From Hyphodiscus hymeniophilus (lineage: Eukaryota > Ascomycota > Leotiomycetes > Helotiales > Hyphodiscaceae): a stretch of DNA of 64,000 bases. The stretch covers positions 1,178,001 to 1,242,000 of the forward strand of contig VNKQ01000005.1 of assembly GCA_016508695.1 (NCBI GenBank). The letters are read 5' to 3'. The notes beneath the pieces were generated by a model, which was not told the origin of the DNA, made no database searches, and was given only the letters and a program-made list of their open reading frames with translations. Numbering within the stretch: the first letter of the stretch is position 1; each line of letters starts with the position of its first letter. Shown here piece after piece: positions 24,559 to 35,544 of the stretch. The position numbers and the translations under genes were made by a program.

Positions 24559-25356
24559 ATGTTACTTCCAAGTGCATTATCATGCGAAACAACCACCGCA
24601 CCGAAAACTCGCTATCAATCCGCCCTCTTCGCATCGCCTCCCCTTTCACCACCACCGTCCTCGCATTCCAACCCAGCGCAAACCATCCTCTCAACATGTC
24701 GCGCCTTACAGAGCATGCTGACGACTCCAAACCAACTCCCATCTCCTCCCACCATGCACTCCGACATTCCATCGAGCCCCTTCAAGTTGCGCCTGCGCGC
24801 ACGGAAAGAGGACTCGACACCAGGATCCGTCGTGCCGAGGAAGAGGATCACGAAGCGCGCTGCCCAGCCCTCAAGGGGAGTGAACAAGAGGAGACGGGCG
24901 CCGGACGACGACATGAGTCGTGAGACTGTGGATCGTTCTCGCGAGGAGGAGAGCGAGGATGAGGGCAGCATGAGCGAAGGGCCCAGCACGCCAAAGAGGA
25001 TGCGCCTTGCGCCTGAAGTCCTACCTCTTGGACTCGAACGATCGGATTTCCATGGCCTGCAACTACAGGCCGTTGAGCAAGGTCAGAACAGCGAGCTTCT
25101 ACAGAGCGTTGAGGATCAGGATGGGGAGCAGGAAGGGCAAGGGGAATGGTCGACGGAGGAAGATCGATTGCTCGTCGAGCTCGTGCTTGAGAAGCTCAAG
25201 CTCACCAAGAGCGATTGGCAGGATTGCGCGAGGAGTCTGGGGAAGGATCGTGGGAGTGTGGGACGGAGGTGGAAGAGTCTCATGGGCGGTGGAGAGGTGG
25301 GCTTGAAGCGTAATCATCTCAGGAGGGGCAACATCCATCAGACTTGGAGGGTTTAG
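24559..25356 (+). CDS. SANT/Myb-domain protein
   Basis: A 265-aa intronless frame. The C-terminal part (about residues 195-245) is a Myb/SANT helix-turn-helix: WSTEEDRLLVELVLEKLK, then a second helix DWQDCARSLG and a third with RRWKSL, so the spaced aromatic residues are Trp, Trp, Trp. Upstream lie a basic block (RKRITKRAAQPSRGVNKRRR) that looks like a nuclear localisation signal, then an acidic Ser/Glu stretch. It is probably a nuclear DNA- or chromatin-binding protein; targets are unknown. ATG 24559 is preferred over the in-frame upstream start at about 24412 because the product then begins MLLPSALSCETT with ordinary fungal character. The gene is close to the family minimum with a single repeat. 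Confidence 0.72.
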   Translation: MLLPSALSCETTTAPKTRYQSALFASPPLSPPPSSHSNPAQTILSTCRALQSMLTTPNQLPSPPTMHSDIPSSPFKLRLRARKEDSTPGSVVPRKRITKRAAQPSRGVNKRRRAPDDDMSRETVDRSREEESEDEGSMSEGPSTPKRMRLAPEVLPLGLERSDFHGLQLQAVEQGQNSELLQSVEDQDGEQEGQGEWSTEEDRLLVELVLEKLKLTKSDWQDCARSLGKDRGSVGRRWKSLMGGGEVGLKRNHLRRGNIHQTWRV

Positions 25357-26166
25357 CACCTCCTTTCGCTACTCAATCATTTCTTCATAACCTCTCTGGT
25401 CATTTGGGAGGCGGGGTCTGACAAGGCTGGCGTTTTAGGGTATTAGAACACGGGATCGGATTTGGAGACCTGCTACTCTTTTTCCTGATATCCTCTTGAC
25501 GCTGTTATTGCAACGCGATCAGCTGTTCTTACCGCTCTGTTCATATAATCAAGATCACATGGATCCTATCTATCTGCCGGTCTCAAGTGATGCGCTACCC
25601 TTGTGGTGATCGACTTATGAAGTCATGGTGAGAATTATCCCGAGATTGCGGAGCATGGGCCTTCTATATCTGCTTCGTATTACTTTCCAGGGACGTGAGA
25701 TATGCAAGTTCCAACTTTCAATTTTCAACTTTCAAAAGATGTGGAATTCGCCCGTCTCTCGGATGTTTGACTTCCTTCCAGTGACTGTCGTAAATTAGGG
25801 AAGAAACATAGAAAGGCATTGCAGGATGATCGGGGATGAAGAGGATTACGAAATGGCCGTTTGCTCACTCAAAGCTAGTTAGTTTCTACGGAAAACGTTC
25901 CTTGAAGAACTGATAGAGATGTTCATACATCAGAACTTCTGGAATGGCTTCGAAGGCCAATATAATTTTGATACTAAAGTACCTCGGTCGTCTAATCATC
26001 ATACAGTATTACAATGACTTATGTCAAACCACCAATCCCCTATCTTGGCCTTAAGCGAGCCGCCGCCTTCCTTGTCCGTTTCCATTCCCCTCCAGCCCCT
26101 CCCAAAACTCCTAACCTTCACTTCTAAACACAGTGCACACCGAAGCATCCGGTACATGTAGTCATC
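25357..26166. other. Convergent intergenic region
   Basis: 3' regions of the SANT gene and the rhodopsin-domain gene. No gene, repeat or RNA seen. Confidence 0.4.
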
Positions 26167-27539
26167 TCAATCCGTATCCGACCTCAGCCAGGACTGGTTC
26201 TGCGTCTCACTCCCATCCGAGCTGAGGCTGTTCTTGCTGCTATACTCTCCCCTCCTGACCTCCACCGTCCTCTGTACTTGGATACCGCCCAAGCTCTCCT
26301 TGCTCTGATATTCAGCCTCACTCTCGTCCACGAACGGATTACTACTCGTCACCAGGGCTCCCTTCTTCGACCCTTCCCCGAAATCGCCAGCTTCATGCCC
26401 CGGCTGGATCTCCTCACTACCTCCCCGCGACACCACCGAGCTCTTGTAGGTATGCTGTCTCGAGTCCATCTCCATCTGTCCCAGCTTGCTGTTCTGGAGC
26501 TGCGGAGGTAGGCAGCTGTTTCGTTTGTGGGAAGCGAGGTGCGCGGATCTATTTCGTGTTGAGAGCGCGTAGAAGGTGCGGAATAGGGGACGTAGGGTTA
26601 CGGCTCCTGCTGCCACTATGCCAAGGCCAGGCTCGACAGTTGACCAGATTGCCACGTCGGTGGTGGCGAAGAGGAAGTCGTCGGTTAGGGCCAGGACCTT
26701 GATATAAGGGATGCGTATCATGGTTGCGACGCCCGCGCTGCATTGAGGGTCAGAAAAGACAATTGGGGCGTAGGTAGGAGGAGATAGACTTACAGGAGTC
26801 CAAGAGATAATATACAGGCTACAGAGACCTTTGTTCTGAGGTTCATTTGTAGATGGTAGACCAAAAAAATTGGTAAGAGGCCAAGTACCCAATCCGCGGT
26901 GAATGAAACAGCGGAGTGGGCGATACTGGCATCAGGGACAGCGGCAGGGTTGATGCAAGACCCCTTTTGACCCGCGTATTGCTGCCAGAAGAAGGAGACT
27001 GGGTGGCATTGGAAAATGATAAGGAAGAAATAGAAGAGGGAGAATGCGATGACGGTTCCTAGTGTCCCGAAGATGATGCCCCTATGCAAAGGTTTGATGG
27101 CTATGCGGAGGAGGAATACGGCGATGGAAAGGCGAATGAAGACGGTTGTTATGGTGTAGAATAATTCACAGAGCCACCAGAAATAGAGGGCTTTAGGCAT
27201 ATCCGCGATTGGGATGTCGTCGACGTGCCGTCCGGTGCCGTATTTTATGCCGGAGAGGGAACATGCTGCATACGTCGAGAAGAAGATCTGCAAATCAGGT
27301 CAGCGAAGGCTGCTAACCTTGCCTCAGTGTGGTCGATACTTACTAAGGAAACGATAAGAAGGAAATCATCAGCGGCCCAGCTTTTACTGATGAAAGCCTT
27401 CACATAGCATCGTAAGAAGACGAAAAGCCATGAGAGGCCTAAGAATAGTCCAAGCACAGCAGCTACACACCGTCAAACCGGGACTCTGAAGATATCAATA
27501 TGGTTACTTACCAAGTTGAGGCCCTCTATCTTCGGCCAT
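26167..27539 (-). CDS. Fungal rhodopsin-domain (Pth11-like) seven-helix protein
   Basis: Exons on the minus strand: 27539-27512, 27462-27344, 27287-26794, 26737-26167; 403 aa, all phases agree. The family consists of integral membrane proteins with seven helices, some of them G-protein-coupled receptors such as Pth11 for host or surface sensing; this member has no CFEM domain. Seen: helix 1 LGLFLGLSWLFVFLRCYV, the conserved WAADDFLL motif, helix 3 with LYFWWLCELFYTITTVFIRL, and the Cys-containing loop QCHPVSFFWQQY. The cytosolic tail of about 130 residues is rich in Ser, Gln and charged residues and ends DTD. The first exon codes for only nine residues plus one base, supported by its GTAAGT donor. 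The ligand is unknown. Confidence 0.88.
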
Positions 27540-29305
27540 AACGAGATCGTGTATTTAAAGAGAGTGTTTTGACCGTCAGGGCCAGAATATTACAACATCA
27601 ACACCACAACTTTCAACTTTGAAATTGCAAAGTATGGGGAAGAGGGGACAAGGTGAATATGAAGGAGGCGCCTGTCGGTGGTTCCATAGGAAGCCCTTAG
27701 CGGGACTAAGCTTGCCCTATTGCGTGCATATTCTCTCATAGCGTGTCTCCCCGGCACTTGGGAGGAGCATTCGCCCTATGCAGGAACGGTGCCTTGACCA
27801 AAGGGACCCACGAAGCACTACGACAGCTGCCAATATGAGAGGCCTTGGAGGGGCTGTCTACCATAGTGCAATTTGATCTTCCGGGCATCAAACTTGGTGG
27901 CAATATTTGATCATGTTCATTGGATATGCGGTTTTGTTCTGACACACGACAAGTAGACTACAAGTTAGGGACGGTCTGGGATAAGTGTGTAATTCTCCTT
28001 CCACTGTACTGAACAGTGGACACAAGGAGGGAACGCCATTTGTGGACTAGTCCCTGGCGCGGGACAATCGTGATTTGATCGACGTTGCAGGAAGATGAAA
28101 AAGATTTGGTCGCAGTTCGGGTAGATCATTGGCTGCCATGGAAGTTGGGCCCATCCGTTGATTTGGAAGGTTGGAAGCTAAGCCGATGCCGTCGTTGTGG
28201 ACTAACTCGCTGGCCCTCTTCCATTTGCGGTATGTCCATTATACGAAGGTAGAGAAAACGGAGCATTGAAAAAAAGAAAAGTCGTACCACAGCATTATGC
28301 GCGTCTTGGCTTCTCTTTGTTCCTTTTTTTCTTCCTTTTTTTCTTCCTTTCTTGTCCAGTGAAGGTTACAGAAATTGGCGTAGTGGCAACGGTTGGGATG
28401 CCGCCCCAATATCCGGAGCATCGGACGGAGCATGAAAACCTCGGTCTGCGTGTACATCAGCCAATATCAGACGGAAGGAGGTAACAAGGCGCGAGATGTA
28501 AGCAAGTACATTAGTGGCAAACAGCAAACTCCATGGCCTCTGACCCTCCACAAGACCTTCACAGAACCTCGCTCTTCCAATAGCTCAGAAGCTGCAAGAA
28601 AGTAAGATGGAAACTTCTTCTTGGTCAGTCGTGACCTTCCATTCCCGAGCTCCAGAATATCTGGAAGCAGTGGAAGCCCTCGCTTCGTGCCGTATGTGGT
28701 CTGCACCAAAAACTGGCGGATGATGAAAAGCTTCTTCCACAAACATGATTGCAGGTCTTCGCTCTCCCCGACCTTGATGTCCCCCTTTGATGGAGCTGGT
28801 TAGACAGTGGCTAATGGCAATTGCCCAGAGAATTGGCGGTGCGGAAATAGTTCGAGGCCCCCCGCAAGCAGCCCAAGAATGTGAATGAAAAAGCTACCGG
28901 ACCGAAGGCGTCCCTCCACAATTTGTCAAGTATCCGAAGCTCAGACCTCATCATTTCTCTACCAGGCTCATCACGTGGCTTTTCTTCGCAGCCTTTTTAT
29001 GGAGGCACTGAGAAGCAGTCTTGGGTGTCTGCCCTTGATGTTCTTTCCACCTTATGATAGTGAGCGAAAAGCACAAAGGAGTTGTGGAAATTCAAGACGA
29101 ATGTTGAGGTCTTGATATCAGACGCTATCAGGGTGTCGATTCTCATCTAATAATATCACAAGTGCAGGTCGTCCTCACCCAGCGCTTATTACCACTCATA
29201 TTTACCCTCTTAGACCATGTCCCTCATGATCCGAAGTCACATTATCTAACCTTGGTATAACCGCCTCCCATTACTCCTGCATTATATCTTCCACGCTTAT
29301 TCAGC
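27540..29305. other. Intergenic region with a pyrimidine tract
   Basis: The 5' side of the rhodopsin-domain gene and the 3' side of the superoxide dismutase gene. A T/C tract with repeated TTTTTTTCTTCC units lies at about 28316-28353. No gene can be supported. Confidence 0.4.
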
Positions 29306-30164
29306 TCAAAGCATCAAAGCTAAAGCACAAAATGTGACCAAGTAAAGCACACGAGTCACAGCGAAAGAAACCGCTTCACCCGTAACCTGCAAAGGTGCCA
29401 AGCTCGGTGTAGGAGTCGCTGTGGTATTTGTTGTTGCATTCGTCGCGGGGCCGCTACTTCCACCAGCACTTTCTCCCAGAATTGTGAAGTTAGCGCAGGT
29501 AATCCGAGTCGTGTTTCCGAAATGGAGAGTCAGGGAGCGATTTCCGAAGAACGAGCCGAGTCCTTCAACAGTTGAAGCGAAATCATCCGTGTAGGAGGCT
29601 GTGAAGGGGTCGGATGTGATCGCTCCATGCTTGCCAGCGAGATCACCGACTTGGCAAGTCTGCGGGAGAGAGGAATCGCATTTGGGTGTCTGTGGGCTGG
29701 GTCAGCGCTGCCTCTGAGAAATGGGGACTGGGAGGTACTCACCTCGCCACGGAGGAAGGGATCGACGTGGCCGAGGGTTCCAGTGCAGTTGCCATCAGCG
29801 GGGACGGGAGCAGCGTGAAGATGATAGACTGCAGCTTGTCAGCTTTGAGATATAGGCGCTTAGGAATTGACTTACGGAAGGGTCCGCCGCTGGTAGGGAG
29901 GTTGGAGAAAGTGACTTGGAAAGAAACACCGACGCCATTGGGATTAGCGGTTGCGGAGACCGAGCCTTTGATGTTTCCACGAGGATCACTAGGGTTGAAG
30001 AACTCCTTGTCAGGAAGAGTCGCAACGTAGACAATTCCAGGGGGGTTATTCTCGACAACAGTAGCATTGCCAAGAGTACCGGTGACTGGAGCAGTCGTAG
30101 TCTGGGCACCGGCGCAAGTGAGAAGGACAGCAATGAAGATTGAGATGGTGGTAGAGAAATACAT
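29306..30164 (-). CDS. Secreted, GPI-anchored copper-only superoxide dismutase
   Basis: Exons 30164-29876, 29828-29743, 29689-29306; 252 aa. The enzyme converts superoxide to peroxide and oxygen at the cell surface; fungal members protect against host or environmental oxidants. Seen: an N-terminal signal peptide ending near CAGAQ, the copper ligands in YHLHAAPV, GTLGHVDPF and LTLHFGNTTR, two or more cysteines for the structural disulfide, a Ser/Thr/Asn-rich stalk, and a hydrophobic C-terminus (LYLVTFCALALML) expected for GPI-anchor addition. The zinc loop ligands of cytosolic Cu/Zn enzymes are not visible, which matches the copper-only Sod5-like group. Introns are short (47 and 53 bases). Confidence 0.9.
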
Positions 30165-31686
30165 CTTGGAATTTTGTCGAAGATGCTGCGTGTTTTTGAG
30201 TAGGTGAAGTTTGAAGAGAAGACGGTATGACTGATAGCGGAAACTTTAGAAGGGATTTCTTAGTCAGATGGGAGATTGGAGTGGTGTATACTCACGAGGA
30301 ACGGTCAAGAGAAGAGTCAAAAGGAGGCAAGGGCAACAAAATGTCTTGTGTTTACTTTTAACGAGCGTTTTTGAGAGGACATGGATTAGGCGAGATGCAG
30401 TTGACGGAAAGAACGAAACTCAGTCCGGATCCACGAACTATATACCTTTTACTGGAGGAAATTGAAACTACTGCTGCGCCCCCAACGAACGACCAACATA
30501 TTTGGTATTCGGGAAGGTACGTGCATCTTGTCAAACGCTGGAACAAGTCACTGGCAGACCGATGAGCCGTAAGGAATGTTAGTACCAGGCCGCTTGGTAC
30601 GAGGGACAACACCAAGGGGGTCAAAGATGTTTTGACGAAGGCAGAGCACAGGGCAGCTTCGATATATCGTACCGCCCTTATCTTGTTTGACCGTTTCATG
30701 TATCGCAAAGAGCTTCTTTGTCAACTTCAAACGGGAACATGCAGCGTGGCGCTCCCAATATGGCGCGTTGTTTGATGAGGTAGGACCCTTTTGCTTACTT
30801 TGGGAAAGATGACGGATGTCATTAGGGAAAGAAGCTGTACGCTCACACCTCTCGAGACATGGCTACTCACTACTTGGATGTTCATGTTTCTTCTGATGCA
30901 TGGCGGATTGTAGATACCAAGCTTTCTCGGTTAACTGATGCCAGCCCCTGATCACCGTGCGTTGGGTGATCTTGGTCTGGCCGCCACAGTCGGGCCCTGT
31001 TTCGGTCTGTCTGCTAAGCTGCTTCTTCACCTTGAAAAGAGTGTTCATAAACGTTCATTGGCTGCTGTGACTTGTGATCACGGGTGCCCGCGTTTCCTGG
31101 CGCAGAGCGAGATCCCTGGCGCCTATCCATATGTGTGATATTAATAGTAGAGATGAATTACCCCCGCATCTATTGCAGTATTCTATTGTGTTGGGCCTTA
31201 AGGACGGGTTTGAGAGAAATTCGCAGGCTTGCGTCAACTTTAGATTTCATACAAGCACCTGTCCTCCAAGAATGTGGAAGGTCGAGCTTTTGAAGAGTTG
31301 ATAATACCCATCGCTAACGCCTCCTTGTTTCATTGATTCTGCCAATGAAGCTTCGTACAGAATGCGAAACAAACCAACGGCACTCCATGAGATCAGTGCG
31401 AAATATCTGTCAAAGTCGCAGGGTTCGTGCGTTCTCGATTTGCATGATGATCCCATGGTTCTTCAGTCTAATCCATTGTATTCATCCCGCAATCCTAATG
31501 ACCGGATCTACATTTCGAAATGTGTTCCATATTCTTGAAATATCAGTAAGTCAGTAGAAAGCACCAAATCCACTCTGAACGTCGCACTGCAATTTCCTTG
31601 ATCAAAATCTTTCGAGGCTTAGCACCCACACGCACATACACGAAACATCAAGTCCAAAAATGCAGCAACATCCTCGATCAATAAAT
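30165..31686. other. Intergenic region upstream of the superoxide dismutase gene
   Basis: No gene recognised. Short frames on both strands lack protein character. The region also contains the 3' side of the methyltransferase gene. Confidence 0.4.
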
Positions 31687-32770
31687 TCAGTTTGCAGCCT
31701 TCTTGAAGAACAAAATTGCTGTCGCAGTCCCTGTGGTTAATTTCTGGTGGTCTTTTGGCAATGCGTCGCGCAGCTCGTTGACATACGCTTTTACAACATC
31801 TTTATCTGTTCCCACAAGCTCTGGATGAGCAGCTCTCCACCGTGTAACCATACTTGCGGTTCCCATTCCCTGCTCGGCCTCGTCGAGAGTCTCTGTCGAG
31901 TCTCCGCTGAAGAAAGAGACGCCATTGCTGAGAACCCCATCTCGATCGTATTCATGTTTGACGAATTCAGATTTGGGGAATGCCTCGACGGGCGTTGATA
32001 CTGTCCAGGGCAAAGGAAGATCATCGTACATATTCATGGAGATGATATTCCCTGGTTGTGCGTATGGGCCGAGAGTTTCTCTCTCAAGACGGAGGTGAAT
32101 TTCCTGAACCTTGGCGTAATTTGGAGTGTCTGGGTCTAGCTCCAGAATAAGATCATTATGTATCAGTCTTTGAGCAGATAAACTTACGACAGAATGAAGA
32201 TGCTGTCCATGAGTTAGTAAATGCTGGTTTGAACGTAATCAGGGTAACCAACAACAGGTAAAGAGAGCCACAGTTCCTCCGGGCTTGACCACCCAAGCAG
32301 CCTCCGCCCAGAATTTATCCATATCAAACCAATGAGCCTAGAAGGATCAGCTCTTATAGCCCGATTGCTCTTCCCTCAAGTTTACTCACAGCCATAGCCG
32401 CAATCAGCAAATCCACAGAACCCTCCTTCAATTCCTCAACACTCGAGATCTCCTCGGCAGGGGAGACCTTGTAGAGAATCTCATTCCCCATCTTCGTCTT
32501 GCCACTAAGCTCTCTCGCAGCGTCGATCATCGCAGCTCCCGGATCAACACCGATCGCATGATCGAATGAATGAGCAACATCGCGTGTGGCATTCCCTGGT
32601 CCACAACCAACATCAAGCAGCAACCCGAACCTGCCGCCTGTATCGGAATGGTATGTTAACACCGTGTCGTAAATTTCAGTTTCATATGAAAGACGCTTCG
32701 TGGCGTACGCCTTTGCTTCCTGGGCAGAGTAGGACCTGAAGGTGGGGTCTTTGGGCGTTGTTGAAGCCAT
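31687..32770 (-). CDS. SAM-dependent methyltransferase, trans-aconitate methyltransferase-like
   Basis: Four exons on the minus strand: 32770-32390, 32337-32256, 32202-32188 (15 bases) and 32135-31687; 308 aa. It is a class I methyltransferase of the Tmt1/Crg1-like family, which methylates small acids such as trans-aconitate. Seen: the SAM-binding motif I LLLDVGCGPGNAT (about 50-62), the acidic end of strand 2 (AIGVDPG), motif near VDLLIAAMAAHWFD, and KPGGTVALFT. The microexon supplies SSSFC and joins in frame to HPDTPN; without it the reading breaks. The donor of the second exon is GTTGTT, which is weak, but the following intron has a good CTAAC branch and the protein matches the family across it. 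Length agrees with the family (about 300 aa). Confidence 0.87.
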
Positions 32771-33939
32771 GATTAAAGTATTGGGTTGTTTGCTGGTTTG
32801 TGGGGTTCTTTGGTGGCTTCTGGGCGTCGCTTCACTTGAAGTTTGTTTGTGGATGTTATATAGAATCTGCAATGAGTCAGAGAGTGCCCGCTTTCGAGTT
32901 CGACGTGGGCTATCTCTTGTACAGGAAGGTCAATTGATCAATTAGGCCTTAATGCTCGTGCCCACTCGGACAGGCTCACTAGATCGGAACTGAAGTCTGT
33001 CATTCTGGATTCATGAGTCACTTGACATGATTTCAGCGAGGGTTGAAGCACCGTTCAATGTATAACATCAAAGACCTTCAAGTTTGAAAATACCTAAGGG
33101 GAAGAGGGGAGAGGTTGTCTGCACGGGCCACCATGCTGAGCTGTGACTCAATTTTCATGGACTTCACTCCTTCGTTCACATCCCAATCCCCATCTACTGC
33201 ATCTTATGCCGCCCCAATGCGAGCTGCATCTCACTGTTGACTGTTGTAAAACCTTCGAGTTTATATTCTTGATTTCCGATTTGTTCAAACCTTTTGGATT
33301 GATTGGGAGCTTGACTATCTATCTATTCCGGAACATTTGATTTTTGACATACCTGATAGCTAAATCTTGGAAGGAATGAAACAGTCTATTTTTGCAATTT
33401 TCAGGAAACTTTGTTTGCTTTGATTTGGTCTTGCTTTTCCTATTGTTCTACATAACGACAGGTACGCACTTGGTTGTAACTTCCATGGTACTTGCAATCT
33501 GGTGAAATTCGTGACTAGGGAAATTCATTCCGGCCTCATCAACGAGTAGGTCTAGGGGGCCCAGATAAGTATCAATCCAGCACTGTCATAGAGTCTCCCA
33601 GGTGGTCTTTGCAGAGACATGTTGGAGGAGTCTGGCCGCAGAAAACCAGGTAGCTTCATCGATAACATGGAGTACTGGTTTCATACAACAACCGATCTTC
33701 GTCATCATCTCAGCTCAAATCCAGCCACTCGCTGAAATATATCCGCTGTATCATTTTCAGATATATGCGCGCCAAATTCATTGCCATTATGGCATCCCGG
33801 AACTGCTCTACTGGATCCTCGTCCTGGATTGGCGTTAACAAGGACATTGATATCAGGATCGCCATTCCACCTATGATACATCTCTCGTCGAAAGTCAGCT
33901 AGGCGAGACAAGTAGCTTCTGAGATTTTGACGGAATCAG
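32771..33939. other. Intergenic region
   Basis: The 5' side of the methyltransferase gene. Nothing firm; around 33770 a short stretch (QIHCHYGIPE) might be the decayed N-terminus of the hydrolase pseudogene that follows, but this is too weak to annotate. Confidence 0.35.
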
Positions 33940-35544
33940 GGCTATGGGATTGCGAGATTCCCCGACGAAAAAGTCACCCCAGCAACGATCTTCAATGCAG
34001 CAAGTATGTCGAAAGCCTTCGTATCCTCAGCGATCTCTTTGCTGGTTGATGATGAGGAGCGGCCGGATGTCCAGTGGTCCACACCAGTCTCGACGATCAT
34101 CAGAGACGACTTCGTGCTTTCTGATAGCAGGTACACTGAAATGGTGACTGTGGAGGATATACTTTCGCATCGGAGTGGGTCACCCAAGTATTTTAGCATG
34201 ATCTCTAGATCCATTGACTTCGATGAAGATTGAGACTTATGAAATCGCAGCCACGATGACGCATGCATGGGCATATATGTACAAGTACCAGATACACCCA
34301 AAAGCGTCACACGGAAACTTTGGTATTTTCTTTTGAGTGAGCCCCTGCGATCTAAGTACCAGTACTCCAACGTCATGTACGTTGTAGCAGTCCACATGGT
34401 CGAGTCCCTCACCAGTGGTTGGTTCGGAGACTATATTCGACAGATGATCTGGGAGCCTCTGGGAATGAAAGATACGTATTTCGGCCTTAATGATACCAAG
34501 CAGCACGGAGCACTTGATCAGCTAGGCAAAGGCTACCGATGGGTCGAAAAAGACTCTGAGTACGCAGAAGTTCCCTGGCCTGCACAACCAGAAGGCGCTG
34601 GGGCAGGCGAGGTAAGCCTATTTTCATACCGAATAGCTGCTTGTTAGTAAGAAATGCGAAGCTTCAGCGCTGCTCACGAGCAGTATGCCCATCTCTGCAC
34701 TAGAAACAGCTCTCATGATCAGCAGCCTGCTCAAAACTACAACTATTTCAAGTGCTAATTTAATGAAAAGTTAGAAAGCACTGCTTTGGATTACGCCGCT
34801 TTTCTTCGCTGTATGATCCGACAAACGGGCCCAATCTCCGAGAAGGGTCATGAAGAGCTAGTGAAGCCTCGTACGATCACAGACGACAAGCCAAAGCCCT
34901 TTCACAGTCATATGCTTTATGCTCTAGGGTGGGAAGTCGAGACGTATCGCGGAGTAACACTCATTGGCCATGACGGGGAGACCAGCGGCTTCGAGTGCAA
35001 GATGCTGTATCTACCACGGCTGGACTGGGGTGTGGTCATTTTCGGACACGCGCTCGAAGCTAATCGGGCCCAGGAGGTGATATGTTCCGCATTGGTTCTA
35101 AATGTCCCCATGCAACAGAGGTTCGACTGGGAAAAGCATTGGAAAGAAGGGTAGGAAAAGCCGGAATGTAAGACTACGGAGGAAATCTATCCTGACTTAC
35201 CTGCGATATCGATTCCGCCAACCCTACCGCTATCTTCGTATGCGGGGTCGTTTATGCACGATGGATACGGAAGCATCAACGTGGAAAATAAGGATGGGTT
35301 GCTGCATATCGATGCTACCGACAGGACTTCGCGATTCACATTATCGCTTAAGCACGTCTGCGGAGAATTCTTCGTCGCCGAGTTGCTTGATGTTGACACT
35401 CTCAATGAATACAGCACCAGGGCGCAATTTCGACTTGATGCCAGAGGCGCCGTCAGCGAATTCGGTGTTGGCTTTGTAGAGGAGCTAGAGGACTTGATTT
35501 GGTTCCGAAGAATCGATGGACTTGAGGCTTGTGTGAATGGTTAG
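33940..35544 (+). pseudogene. Beta-lactamase-family serine hydrolase, decayed
   Basis: Class C beta-lactamase/penicillin-binding fold, a family fungi use as esterases or hydrolases. Seen in one frame: GYGIARFPDEKVTPATIF, the SxxK nucleophile in SMSK (about 34002), DILSHRSG, the YxN motif in YSNVMYV, and HDG near the third active-site box. Introns 34188-34250 and 34612-34770 join in phase. A TAG at 35152-35154 breaks the frame, and the same frame continues for another 130 codons to 35544 with the expected C-terminal domain, so the stop is a nonsense mutation. The N-terminal part before GYGIA, which should hold the first strand and helix, is not recognisable upstream. Active-site residues remain, so decay seems recent. 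Confidence 0.75.

Noticed and set aside
28239..28457. A Lys/Glu-rich minus-strand peptide
   Set aside because: It is the antisense of the pyrimidine tract at about 28316-28353 and has no other support.
34188..34250. Two TGA stops inside the beta-lactamase-family frame as further damage
   Set aside because: Both lie in a 63-base GT..CAG intron whose removal gives the family reading HRSGSPNHDD, so they are not mutations.
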